A DNA stretch of 64,000 nucleotides from positions 62,001-126,000 of the forward strand of contig JABTUJ010000021.1 in assembly GCA_015075445.1 (NCBI GenBank). The letters run 5' to 3'. Both the position numbers and the translations under genes were made by a program. This stretch comes from Verrucomicrobiales bacterium (GTDB lineage: Bacteria > Verrucomicrobiota > Verrucomicrobiia > Limisphaerales > J093). Positions 35,762 through 44,549 of this stretch are shown one piece after another (the first letter of the stretch is position 1; the number at the start of each line of letters is the position of its first letter). The notes beneath the pieces are model-generated. The model did not search any database. It saw only the letters and a program-made list of their open reading frames with translations, and was not told the origin of the DNA.

Positions 35762-37309
35762 CTAGTCGCTGCCGTGACTCCGATACTCGGAGGCCGGTTG
35801 AGCGGACGGTGTTCCGGCCGTGAGGTAAGCCCGGGCCAGGTCCTCCTCCGAAACCGGGACGGGGCCGCGGGCCAGTTCGGGTGCGTTGAAGTTGTCCAGG
35901 CACGTGTCGTAGTACGCCGGGTCCTCCTGGGGCAGGAGCAGGGGTCTCGAGAACCGGGCGGCACGATCCACATGCGCGATCAGGAGGCGGGCGAACACGC
36001 CGTCGAATCCCCGGCTGACGTACAACAGCCAGCGTCCGTTGGACGACCAGCAATGCCAGGTCTCCGTCTGATCGCTGTTGATCGGCAACCGTTCCCACTG
36101 CCGGGTGTCCAGCCGGAAGAGGAACAGATCGCTGTCCGGACGAAAGAGCGGGAAACTGCCCGACTCGCTCACCGTGAACACGACGTGGCGGCCATCGGGA
36201 GACACCCGGGGCTGGTGCGCGCTGAGGCCATGCTCGGCGCCGGAGACCAGGAGTTCCGGTTCGCCCCACTGATTCCGGTCCGGATCGTAGGGGATCCGCA
36301 GGAGGTCGTAGCGAAAACGGCGAGTCTGCGCGAAGGCCAGCGTGGGTCCGCTGCAGTAGTAGAGGTGGCGCCCGTCGGGAGACCAGCAAGGCCAGTTCTC
36401 GTTGCGGTCGGGTGCCGCGAGGACCGGCGGTTTCTCGACCTTGCGGTCGTCCACGTGAAGAATGCCGAGGTCCGAGCGGGCATCGAAGATGTCGCGGTTC
36501 ACCGGCCCGGCGATGTGAAAGAACTGGGTGATTTCGTTGTCAGCGAAGGCCAGTAGTTTCCCGTTGGGATGCCAGGCGAGGTACCCCAGCTTGCGGTCCA
36601 CTCGCGAGATGCGGTTGCTCTGAACGAGGAGCGTCGCAGGGCCCGACCGGCCGCGGAAGCTGAGCGCGAAACGATCCGGGGCCCCCGGCAGGAAGGTATG
36701 ACAGTTCACGCAGCCGTTGCCGATCGTCTGGTTGCGCAGCACCGGCCGCTCTTCGAAGCTCTCCAGGTGACGCTCGTAGATCCCCAGGTGCCGGTAGGTG
36801 GAGTAGAGCGGTTGGAGCCGCCGATACACGACGTACGGATCGATCGCCTCCTCGGCCACCGGCGTTTCAAACGGGGCATACGACACCCACTCGCCCGTCG
36901 GACTGCGGACGTCGATGTTCCACCGCAGCGCCCCGCCGCGGTTGGCTTCCAGGAGCTGCCGCCACTCCTTGAGTGGGAAGCGAACCGCGGGGTGGGATTG
37001 CCGGACCTCGAACGCCCCACCCACGGAGCCGCTGATGCGTAACACGTACTCGATACCCGGCTCGCGAATCGCCAGGTTCAGCGGCGCGAGGTTGGGTGGG
37101 ATAACCACTTCACGGTAGTCCGGAGCAAGGCGTGGCCAGCGCGCCGCCTTGGGAGAGCTTGACGCTTCGGCCACGGCCGAGGGCACCGGATCGCCCGATG
37201 CCAACTCAGGCTCAGCCACCGCGGCCACACCCCGGACCCCGACCAGCATGAGCGCCGCGCAAACCAGCCAACTTCGCCAACGCACTCGCGTGTCCCAGGT
37301 GCTTCCCAT
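35762..37309 (-). CDS. Exported haem/PD40-propeller protein
   Basis: 515 residues. N-terminal signal peptide (WRSWLVCAALMLVGVRGVAA). Then a beta part and, near 230, a single haem c motif CVNCH. After it comes a beta-propeller with PD40 (TolB-like) blades: LGYLAWHPNGKLLAFAD, NWPCWSPDGRHLYYCSG, HQPRVSPDGRHVVFTV, WHCWSSNGRWLLYVS. The start is uncertain because the ATG lies in a repeated stretch (CTTCCCATGAACCT). A partner for the TPR-like protein at 38246 is inferred from order and direction. Confidence 0.78.
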   Translation of the reverse strand: MGSTWDTRVRWRSWLVCAALMLVGVRGVAAVAEPELASGDPVPSAVAEASSSPKAARWPRLAPDYREVVIPPNLAPLNLAIREPGIEYVLRISGSVGGAFEVRQSHPAVRFPLKEWRQLLEANRGGALRWNIDVRSPTGEWVSYAPFETPVAEEAIDPYVVYRRLQPLYSTYRHLGIYERHLESFEERPVLRNQTIGNGCVNCHTFLPGAPDRFALSFRGRSGPATLLVQSNRISRVDRKLGYLAWHPNGKLLAFADNEITQFFHIAGPVNRDIFDARSDLGILHVDDRKVEKPPVLAAPDRNENWPCWSPDGRHLYYCSGPTLAFAQTRRFRYDLLRIPYDPDRNQWGEPELLVSGAEHGLSAHQPRVSPDGRHVVFTVSESGSFPLFRPDSDLFLFRLDTRQWERLPINSDQTETWHCWSSNGRWLLYVSRGFDGVFARLLIAHVDRAARFSRPLLLPQEDPAYYDTCLDNFNAPELARGPVPVSEEDLARAYLTAGTPSAQPASEYRSHGSD

Positions 37310-37407
37310 GAACCTGAAAGTCGTTCCGTTGATTTGCAGGCACTTACGACTTTCAGGTCCATGGTCACGGCGCATGGCAGCCCGGCCAAGGACGCTTCCC
37401 ATGAACC

Positions 37408-37432
37408 TGTGGTGCGGGCTTCCAGCCTGCAC
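37408..37432. repeat. Interspersed 25-bp element, copy 2
   Basis: Same as 30788-30812, base for base. Both copies lie in gaps between genes. Confidence 0.8.
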
Positions 37433-37964
37433 CTTCTGCGGTTCATGGCCCCTGAGCAGGTCAGGCAGGAACAGGCCGCTTCCCATGAACCTGGGCACGC
37501 AACGTGCGCCCACGCCCGCGGCGTGCCAGACGGTAGCCGGGGGTCGAGCGGGTCCGCGAGCGAGACCCCCGGAGGCGGTCGTGCCCGGGCGAGCGCATCC
37601 CGGAGGGATGCCAGACGCCGTGACCCCGGACCTCTGGCACCCCCTCCGGGGTGTACTCGACTGGGGCCGAGGGGCCGGAGGTCGCCGACACGCGGCGACC
37701 TCCGGCTACCGTCTGGGACGCCTCCGGCGTTAATCCGGAAACCTCTGTCTCCATGAACCGGAAGGCAGAAGGAAGAGGGAGAATGCAGAAGGGCATCCCG
37801 CCGGGTCGATTTATGGCCCCTGAGCAGGTCAGGCAGGAGCAGTCCACTTCCCTCAAAGACCCGCAGGAAGTCAGCGCGCTCCCCAAGCTCCGCGCCCGGC
37901 CTGAGCCCGTGGCCTCCGCGCCCCTTGGCAGGCCCGCCGGTGTCGGACCGGTTCGGCCCCTTGG

Positions 37965-38150
37965 AATCCTGGAGTTTCCCTTGAGCCTTGGAACCCTGGA
38001 GCTTCCCTTGAGCTTTAGAATCGTGGAGCTTCCCTTGAGCTTTGGAGTCGTGGAGCTTCCCTTGAGCTTTGGAGTCGTGGAGCTTCCCTTGAGCTCTGGA
38101 ATCGTGGAGCTTCCCTTGAGCTTTGAGCTTTGAGCTTTGAGCTTCTCCTT
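37965..38150. repeat. 27-bp tandem repeat with heptamer run
   Basis: About seven copies of a 27-bp unit, GGAGCTTCCCTTGAGCTTTG plus about seven bases, in tandem. The last part, near 38116-38146, collapses into a pure 7-bp repeat, GAGCTTT four times. A single related unit sits at ~17800. Read backwards the array codes a KAQGKLHDS-type nine-residue repeat, but there is no gene. Confidence 0.88.
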
Positions 38151-38245
38151 TGGTCCTTTGCTCCACCAAGTTCACGGTTACCCGGCAGGACCGCCAGGCC
38201 GAGGGGGCTCTCCTTGATCGCCGCCAGTCTGCCCATTCGAGCATC

Positions 38246-39328
38246 CTATTCATGAGGCTGGGGAGTCGCGGGAGCCTGGGGGCGGCTCCCTTCCGCGCGC
38301 GGGCCGAAGAAGAAGTAGTACCAGTAGGTGTTGCCGAAATCGCGCCACGCCTGGGGCCGGGCCTGCTCCAGCGAACCTGCGGCACGGTTCATCATCTCCC
38401 GGAAAGCCTCGAAGTTCGTTGCCACCGCTGGCGGCACCCGCGGCAGCAGGGCGCCGAGTGAGAGGCCCGGATAGAGGCTCCGGTGCAGCAGAACCGCTTC
38501 GGCATAGTGGCGTGGCAGGGGCCCTTCGCGGACTTGCGGGGAGCTCGCCAGCGTCCGCAGTGCGAAGAGCAGCCGTCGCTCCAGGAGTTGATGGGCCATG
38601 AGGAACTGAAAGGCCATCGGGTTCCCCGGATTTGCTTCGAGCGCCTGGCGCAGCAGACGTTCGGTGGTCAACCCCGCCGCGATCCGGTCCCCGGTAACGA
38701 GGTTCGTCCGGATGCGGGAGATCGTGGGGTCTGCCGCGGTCGGCGCGTCGCCCGCCAGCCCGGCCCGGAACCGGGCAGCCCACGCGCGGTGCTCCGGATA
38801 GGCGTCGAGCCGGTTCAGGAAGATGACGGAGGCATTCGTCAGTCCTTTGATCAGGTGGAGGCGGGCCAGCGTGCGCAGCGCCGCGGCGCTTTCCCCCTCC
38901 ATCTCCAGCGAGTCAAAGGCCAGCCGCTCGGCGCCGTTGACGTACCCGAGTTGAAGCAGCGTCTCGCCGAGGTGTGCCGCCCCCGCATAGCCCTTGAGCT
39001 CGCTGGTGGAAAGCAGCTCGGGACCCGAAGCATGAACCCACGCGAACAGCTCCTCCGGGAGGCGCCCCGTTTCGAAAAGGGCCCGCGTCGTCACCAGCCG
39101 CAAGGTCGCGTTGGTCAGCGGATCACCCGCCAGCCCGGTCAGGAGCGCGGGCCAGTCCTCCAGCTCCAGCGGACGCTGTGCCTGCGGAGGAAACGCAGGT
39201 TGCGGATCCGCGGCCGCGGCTTGCCACACCGCCACCACCCCCAACATCGCCGCCGCCAGGGCGATCGTACCGGCACACTCCCCCGCTGCCTCTCCCCCAC
39301 GCCCCCGCCGGATGTGACGAGTTCTCAT
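38246..39328 (-). CDS. Exported TPR-like protein, DUF6057-like end
   Basis: 360 residues from ATG 39328. Signal peptide IALAAAMLGVVAVWQAAAA. The body is made of helix pairs of the tetratricopeptide sort (AAHLGETLLQLGYVNGAERLAF, ARLHLIKGLTNASVIFLNRL, FQFLMAHQLLERRLLFAL). The end, FGNTYWYYFFFGPRAEG, resembles the C-terminus of DUF6057 proteins, which in other phyla can lie near PD40 proteins. Role unknown. Followed by the repeat region and, in the same direction, the haem/PD40 gene. Confidence 0.7.
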   Translation of the reverse strand: MRTRHIRRGRGGEAAGECAGTIALAAAMLGVVAVWQAAAADPQPAFPPQAQRPLELEDWPALLTGLAGDPLTNATLRLVTTRALFETGRLPEELFAWVHASGPELLSTSELKGYAGAAHLGETLLQLGYVNGAERLAFDSLEMEGESAAALRTLARLHLIKGLTNASVIFLNRLDAYPEHRAWAARFRAGLAGDAPTAADPTISRIRTNLVTGDRIAAGLTTERLLRQALEANPGNPMAFQFLMAHQLLERRLLFALRTLASSPQVREGPLPRHYAEAVLLHRSLYPGLSLGALLPRVPPAVATNFEAFREMMNRAAGSLEQARPQAWRDFGNTYWYYFFFGPRAEGSRPQAPATPQPHE

Positions 39329-39538
39329 GGCCGCGATTCGTTCGTCGGTCGGCAGCCTGCCGCAGGGGGGAGGGGCGATCAAGGTCGATCCTCACGTCGG
39401 CGCCTACAGCGCGGATGAGATTTCCAGGCCAGGGGTCAGTTCACGATCGACCGGCCCGGGCAGCCGGGGACCGGGACTCCCGGAACGTCACAACCGTGCG
39501 TTTGGCCAGGTTCGGACCGGAATCTCGCACTGAGGGGC

Positions 39539-42500
39539 ATGACTCGAACACCATTTCCATACTCATCGGGCGCGGGGATCTCCGATTCCCCTGAAAACAC
39601 GCGTGCTGGCAGGCAGGGCGAACCGAAGCACCGGGGGGGACTCCCCTGGCTGATGGCGGTTGGCCTGGCGATCAGCGGAATCGCCGGCACCGACCCGGCG
39701 ACGGATGCCACCGGCAGCGGGTCGCTGCATCTGGAAGTCCGTCCCGACGCTCAGGGCCAGGGCGTGATCCTCCGCTGGTTCGGGCCCGAAGGTGTGCCGT
39801 GCCAGGTTCAGTACAGCACCAACCTGACCACTTGGACGGAGTCCGGTCCCATCCTCGCCGGCACCAACGGGTGGATGTCGGTCACGATGCCCCTCGGCGA
39901 GGATCCGCAGTGTTACTTCCGCGTCGTCGACGCCGGGGTGCACCAGCACTCCGCCGCGGCCGCCGCCGCGAGCGGTGTCGTCACGGCGTTCTTTTCCGCC
40001 GGAGTTCTGACGGTCATCGGCAGCGAGCTGGACGACCCGATTGCCGTCAGCCGCAACGTCTCGGGTCAGCTCCTGGTCAACGGGGGCGCCGTGTCCGTCC
40101 AAGGCGGCCCGGCCACGGTGGCCAACACGACCTTGATCAACCTCTTCGGACAAGGCGGCCACGACACCCTGTCCCTGGATGAAAGGAACGGCGCGCTGCC
40201 CAGAGCGCAGATGTTCGGTGGGCCGGGCAACGACATCTTGACCGGCGGATCGGGTGCGGACCAGCTTTTCGGGCAGAGTGGCCAGGACACACTATTGGGC
40301 CGCGGCGGCGCCGACTTCCTGTTTGGCGGCACCGAGAACGACCAACTGATAGGCGGCGATGGCAATGACTCCGTGTTCGGCGAGAGCGGGAACGATCTCC
40401 TGATCTGGAATCCTGGCGACGACACCGATCTTATGGAAGGCGGTCTCGGTGTCGATACTGTCGAGGTGAACGGCGGGAATGGCGCCGAGGCGTTCACTGC
40501 AATCGCGAACGGAACCCGCGTGCGTTTCGACCGCCTCAGTCCCGCGCCCTTCTCCCTCGACATTGGCACGTGCGAAAGCCTCGTGCTCAACGCCAGGGGG
40601 GGCAATGACACGTTCTCGGCGACCGGCAATCTGGCGGCCCTCATCCGCCTCACCGTGGACGGTGGAACCGGCAACGACACCCTGCTCGGCAGCAACGGGG
40701 CGGACGTCCTTCTCGGAGGGGATGGCGACGACTTCATCGACGGCCAGCAGGGCAACGACGTCGTCTTCCTGGGGGCGGGCAACGACACCTTCCAATGGGA
40801 TCCCGGCGATGGCAGCGACACGATCGAAGGGCAAGGCGGCACGGACCGGGTCCTCTTCCGCGGCAGCAGCGCCAACGAGATGCTCACCGTCTCCGCCAAC
40901 GGCCAGCGCGTGCGGTTCACCCGCAACCTCGGGAACGTGGTCCTCGACCTCAACGGCGTGGAGCAGCTTGACCTCCACCCGCTCGGCGGCGCCGACGTCG
41001 TCACCGTCAACGACCTCACCGGCACCGGTCTCACCCTGGCCAACATCTCCCTGGCCGGTACCCTGGGCGGGACTACCGGCGATTCCCAACCCGACCTCGT
41101 CGTGGTCAACGGCAGCCCGGGCGATGACCTTGTGGAAGTGACGGGCACAGGGACCAGCTACCGGGTGGCGGGACTGTCCACGGCCCTCTTGGTCAGCCAC
41201 TCCGAGGGCGCCCTCGACTCCCTGGTCCTCAACACCCTCGGCGGCCATGACACCCTCACCGCCTCCACCCTCCCCGCCGGCATCGTCAAACTGACCCTCG
41301 ACGGCGGTGCTGGCAACGACACCCTCCTCGGCAGCCGGGGCAATGACGTCCTGCTGGGCGGAGACCAGAACGACCTGATCGACGGCCAGCAGGGCAACGA
41401 CGTCGTCTTCCTGGGAGCGGGCAACGACACCTTCCGGTGGGATCCGGGCGACGGCAACGACACCATCGAAGGCCAGGGGGGCACCGACAAACTGCTCTTC
41501 AACGGCTCCAACGCCAGCGAGAGTTACGACCTCAGTGCCAATGGCGGCCGGATCCGGTTCTTCCGCAACGTGGGCTCCGTGACTCTGGACCTCGACGACG
41601 TCGAACGGATCGAGTGCCGCACCCTCGGCGGCGCCGACCATCTGGTCGTCGGCGACCTCTCCGCCACCGACACGACTCAGGTCAACGTCAACCTCGCCGC
41701 CAGCAGCGGCGCCGGCGACGGTCAACCCGACACCGTCACCGTGAACGGAACCAACGCCAACGACAGCATCACCATCAGCGGCAGCGGCACCAGCGCCTCG
41801 GTGAACGGATTGCGGGCGACGGTCCAGATCACAGGCGCCGAAAGCGACCGCGACCGCCTGATCCTCAACGCGCAGGGCGGCAACGACACCGTTGATGCCA
41901 CCCGCCTGGCGGCGGGCGTCATCGGCCTGACCCTGAACGGTGGCCTGGGTGACGACACCCTCCTGGGCAGCCGGGGTGATGATGTGGTCCAAGGCGGCGA
42001 TGGCAACGATGTGGCGCTGCTCGGCGCGGGTAACGACACGTTCGTGTGGAACCCCGGCGACGACAACGACACTATCGAAGGCCAGGCGGGCTTCGACACC
42101 TTGCTTTTTAACGGCAGCGGCGCCGCCGAGAACGTCGAACTCTCCGCGAACGGCTCACGCCTCCGTTTCTTCCGCAACGTCGCTTCCGTGGTCATGGACG
42201 GCAATGGCCTGGAAAACATCCACTTCCGCGCCCTCGGCGGCAGCGACGTCGTTGTCATCAACGACTTGGCCGGCACCGACGTGACCTCGGTCCAAGTCGC
42301 CTTGTCCGGACCCGCCGGCGGCACCACGGGCGACGGCCAACCTGACTCCGTCATCGTGCAGGGCACGGCCTCGCAAGATACGGTGCTCGTGAACGGCTCG
42401 GCCTCCGGTGTCCACGTCATCGGCCTGATCCCCGCCGTGACCATCACCGGGAGTGAGGCAACCCACGACCGGCTCACGCTCAACCTGCTCGCCGGAGACG

Positions 42501-42697
42501 ACCTGCTGGACGCCTCCAACCTCATCGCCGGCCTCATCGCGTTGACCGGCAACGGCGGCGCGGGTCATGACGTGCTCATCGGCAGCGGCGGTCCGGATGT
42601 TCTCCTGGGAGGCGACGGCGACGACGTGCTGCTGGGTGGGCCGGGAATCGACATCCTCGACGGGGGTCCGGGCCAGAACGTCGTGATCCAGGACTGA
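39539..42697 (+). CDS. Exported RTX-type calcium-binding repeat protein
   Basis: 1052 residues. N-terminal hydrophobic stretch (LPWLMAVGLAISGIAGTD) after a ~34-residue lead, then a ~60-residue beta domain ending CYFRVVDAG, similar to the last domain of the giant protein at 46.5 kb. From ~220 on there are RTX nonapeptides (GGPGND, GGDGNDSVFG, GESGNDLL), which bind calcium. From ~310 the protein has three long repeats of ~213 residues (DNA period ~640 bases) each containing a nonapeptide patch and RVRF-type strands, and a last partial repeat. Function in surface or secreted material is inferred. Confidence 0.85.
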   Translation: MTRTPFPYSSGAGISDSPENTRAGRQGEPKHRGGLPWLMAVGLAISGIAGTDPATDATGSGSLHLEVRPDAQGQGVILRWFGPEGVPCQVQYSTNLTTWTESGPILAGTNGWMSVTMPLGEDPQCYFRVVDAGVHQHSAAAAAASGVVTAFFSAGVLTVIGSELDDPIAVSRNVSGQLLVNGGAVSVQGGPATVANTTLINLFGQGGHDTLSLDERNGALPRAQMFGGPGNDILTGGSGADQLFGQSGQDTLLGRGGADFLFGGTENDQLIGGDGNDSVFGESGNDLLIWNPGDDTDLMEGGLGVDTVEVNGGNGAEAFTAIANGTRVRFDRLSPAPFSLDIGTCESLVLNARGGNDTFSATGNLAALIRLTVDGGTGNDTLLGSNGADVLLGGDGDDFIDGQQGNDVVFLGAGNDTFQWDPGDGSDTIEGQGGTDRVLFRGSSANEMLTVSANGQRVRFTRNLGNVVLDLNGVEQLDLHPLGGADVVTVNDLTGTGLTLANISLAGTLGGTTGDSQPDLVVVNGSPGDDLVEVTGTGTSYRVAGLSTALLVSHSEGALDSLVLNTLGGHDTLTASTLPAGIVKLTLDGGAGNDTLLGSRGNDVLLGGDQNDLIDGQQGNDVVFLGAGNDTFRWDPGDGNDTIEGQGGTDKLLFNGSNASESYDLSANGGRIRFFRNVGSVTLDLDDVERIECRTLGGADHLVVGDLSATDTTQVNVNLAASSGAGDGQPDTVTVNGTNANDSITISGSGTSASVNGLRATVQITGAESDRDRLILNAQGGNDTVDATRLAAGVIGLTLNGGLGDDTLLGSRGDDVVQGGDGNDVALLGAGNDTFVWNPGDDNDTIEGQAGFDTLLFNGSGAAENVELSANGSRLRFFRNVASVVMDGNGLENIHFRALGGSDVVVINDLAGTDVTSVQVALSGPAGGTTGDGQPDSVIVQGTASQDTVLVNGSASGVHVIGLIPAVTITGSEATHDRLTLNLLAGDDLLDASNLIAGLIALTGNGGAGHDVLIGSGGPDVLLGGDGDDVLLGGPGIDILDGGPGQNVVIQD

Positions 42698-43095
42698 GAT
42701 CGCGGCGCGTCTGCCGCCGATGGATGAATGGTTCCCACTGGCATTTCGGCCCCCAGGCCGCCGTCGCCGCCGGCTTGGTTCACGAGATTCAGGACGGCCC
42801 CACACCATGAGAATCACCCACCTCCGCGAACGCCCGCGCGTCGGGTTCCGCGAGCACACCGGCACCGATGAGATCCGGCTTGGCGAACCGAGGCCACCGC
42901 CGTGGCTGCCGCGCCGCGGAAGTAACGGAACTCCGGAGACTTCGGCTCCGAGGCACGCGCTCGCCGGACGGGAAAACCCCGGAGGCAGCACCGTGGCGTG
43001 CCGGATGCCGCATCATCTTTCGTGAACGGTGTACCGTTTCGGTTGTTTCGTTTATTCGCTTGCGGGTCGGACCCGCCAGGTGCACTTTTCGACCG
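42698..43095. other. Gene-free stretch before the PIN module
   Basis: About 400 bases without a convincing gene or repeat. The upstream bases of the antitoxin (43020-43095) should hold its promoter; no clear consensus seen. Confidence 0.5.
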
Positions 43096-43563
43096 ATGAA
43101 CGCATTCACGGAGAACCGATTGGATCCCTCGATGCTTGACCGCAATGAAAGGCAAATGCTGGCCCTTTTCGGGCGTGCGGTGAGCTCCGGCGGACGTCCA
43201 GCGTTGGTGGATGCCGACGGCAACCGTTTGCTGTTGCCGGAAGCCGTGTTCAGGCAATTGGTGAGGATGATCGAGGCTGTGAGGCAGGGTCAGGCCGTTG
43301 TTCTCCTCCCTGAGAAAGAGAGCTTTACGACCCAAGCCGCCGCCAATTTCCTCGGGGTGTCCCGCCCCTTTTTGGTGCGGCTGCTCGAGAGCGACGAAAT
43401 CCCTCATCACCGGGTCGGAGCTCACCGGCGAATCTACCTCCGCGATCTGCTCCAGTACCGCGACCGACGCGACCGAATCCGAAGGAAGACCCTCGATGAC
43501 CTAACCGCCTCTTTGGACGCCGACGGTCTATACGATGCGGTAGCGCCAGAACATGCACGCTGA
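43096..43563 (+). CDS. Antitoxin with excisionase-type HTH
   Basis: 155 residues. N-terminal region of unknown fold, then a helix-turn-helix of the excisionase/MerR type: TTQAAANFLGVSRPFLVRLL, then HRVGAHRRIYLRDLLQYRDR with the wing. Its stop overlaps the PIN gene start by 11 bases, the usual order of antitoxin before toxin. It probably binds its own promoter and the toxin. Confidence comes mainly from the pairing. Confidence 0.85.
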   Translation: MNAFTENRLDPSMLDRNERQMLALFGRAVSSGGRPALVDADGNRLLLPEAVFRQLVRMIEAVRQGQAVVLLPEKESFTTQAAANFLGVSRPFLVRLLESDEIPHHRVGAHRRIYLRDLLQYRDRRDRIRRKTLDDLTASLDADGLYDAVAPEHAR

Positions 43564-44125
43564 TTTTCGCGTGTTGTTGGACGCTTGCGTGATGGCACCG
43601 CACGGGCTGTGTGACCTTTTCTTACGCCTTGCCGAGACGCCCCGCCTTTACGTCCCTTGCTGGTCGGCGAGGATTCTTGACGAAGTGCAACGCGTGCAGA
43701 CGGACCGACTGGAACCGCCTTGGCCCAAACCTAGATCAGATCATTGGCGGCGCGAAGTGGAGGCCGCGTTTCCCGAGGCTATCGTGGAGGGTTACGAGCC
43801 TCTGACCGCCGTCCTCGGGAACAGCGAGGGTGACCGCCATGTTCTTGCGGCAGCGATTAGGGGTGATGCGGACGTGATCGTGACCTTCAATACGCGCGAC
43901 TTCCCGGCTGACTCACTTGCGCCATGGGGTATCGCCGCCAATCACCCCTCGGAGTACCTCAACGTGCTGTTCAGTATCGATCCGGTGGTCTTCGTATCGA
44001 AACTCGAGCAGATTGCCACCTGCCGCCGGCAATCGCTGGAGGAAGTGGTTTCTCGGCTCAGCAAGACCGTACCGACCTTTGCACAGAATGTTGCGTCACA
44101 AATCGGTCTGCGGTTGCCAGCGTAG
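43553..44125 (+). CDS. PIN-domain toxin
   Basis: 190 residues. PIN nuclease acidic residues: VLLDACVMAP (Asp10), ARILDEVQR (Glu near 47), EGDRHVLAAAI (Asp near 97) and IVTFNTRDFPAD (Asp near 115). Such toxins cleave RNA when freed from their antitoxin. It is longer than simple VapC (about 130), with a ~60-residue C-terminal helical part. Overlaps the antitoxin by 11 bases. Ends 156 bases from tRNA-Ser, which is on the other strand. Confidence 0.88.
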   Translation: MHADFRVLLDACVMAPHGLCDLFLRLAETPRLYVPCWSARILDEVQRVQTDRLEPPWPKPRSDHWRREVEAAFPEAIVEGYEPLTAVLGNSEGDRHVLAAAIRGDADVIVTFNTRDFPADSLAPWGIAANHPSEYLNVLFSIDPVVFVSKLEQIATCRRQSLEEVVSRLSKTVPTFAQNVASQIGLRLPA

Positions 44126-44281
44126 GACGCGCGGTTGGCGTACCTTCGGGCCGCGGAGCCGGAGCCGGGGCCCTTGAGGTGATCGACCGCGCTGTAATCG
44201 TCACTACCGCCCTCACGAGCAAGCGCCACAGAACAGCGCAAAACGTCCCTGACATCCTTGGACGTGGCGATGCCGAGACGT

Positions 44282-44372
44282 TGGCGGAGAGAGGGAGATT
44301 CGAACTCCCGGTGGGGTATTAGCCCACTCACGCTCTCCAGGCGTGCGCTTTAAACCACTCAGCCATCTCTCC
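44282..44372 (-). tRNA. tRNA-Ser (GGA)
   Basis: Class II tRNA, 91 bases with long variable arm. Acceptor GGAGAGA/TCTCTCC, anticodon stem CACGC/GCGTG around CTGGAGA (anticodon GGA), T-arm GTTCGAATC, encoded CCA at 44282-44284. Its 3' end points at the PIN module. Confidence 0.96.
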
Positions 44373-44549
44373 CGCCGTCGAAGATCAGCCACCGGGGCGG
44401 TGCCGATCCTCGGCGGCGTTCTTCGCACGAGTCCGCTTCCAGGGCAAGTTGATTCGAAGGATCCAGTCGGGGCGTTTGGGCTTCGGCCCGCCGAACGCAG
44501 GCGCGGGGGAGACCGACCGACGTACCGCCCAGGCACCGCGATCCGAAGG

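Larger units (their letters stand above)
37310..38245. repeat. Repeat-filled intergenic region
   Basis: No gene in 936 bases. CTTCCCATGAACCT recurs at ~37302, ~37396 and ~37479. A ~30-bp element starting ATGGCCCCTGAGCAGGTCAG recurs at ~37445 and ~37813. The 25-bp hairpin element is at 37408-37432. Palindromic matter such as GGAGGCGGTC and CCGGAGGGATGCCAG lies at 37500-37740. The rest to 37960 is unremarkable. Confidence 0.75.

Noticed and set aside
37149..37756. Plus-strand proteins in the repeat-filled gap
   Set aside because: They translate repeats and have no ribosome site or homology.
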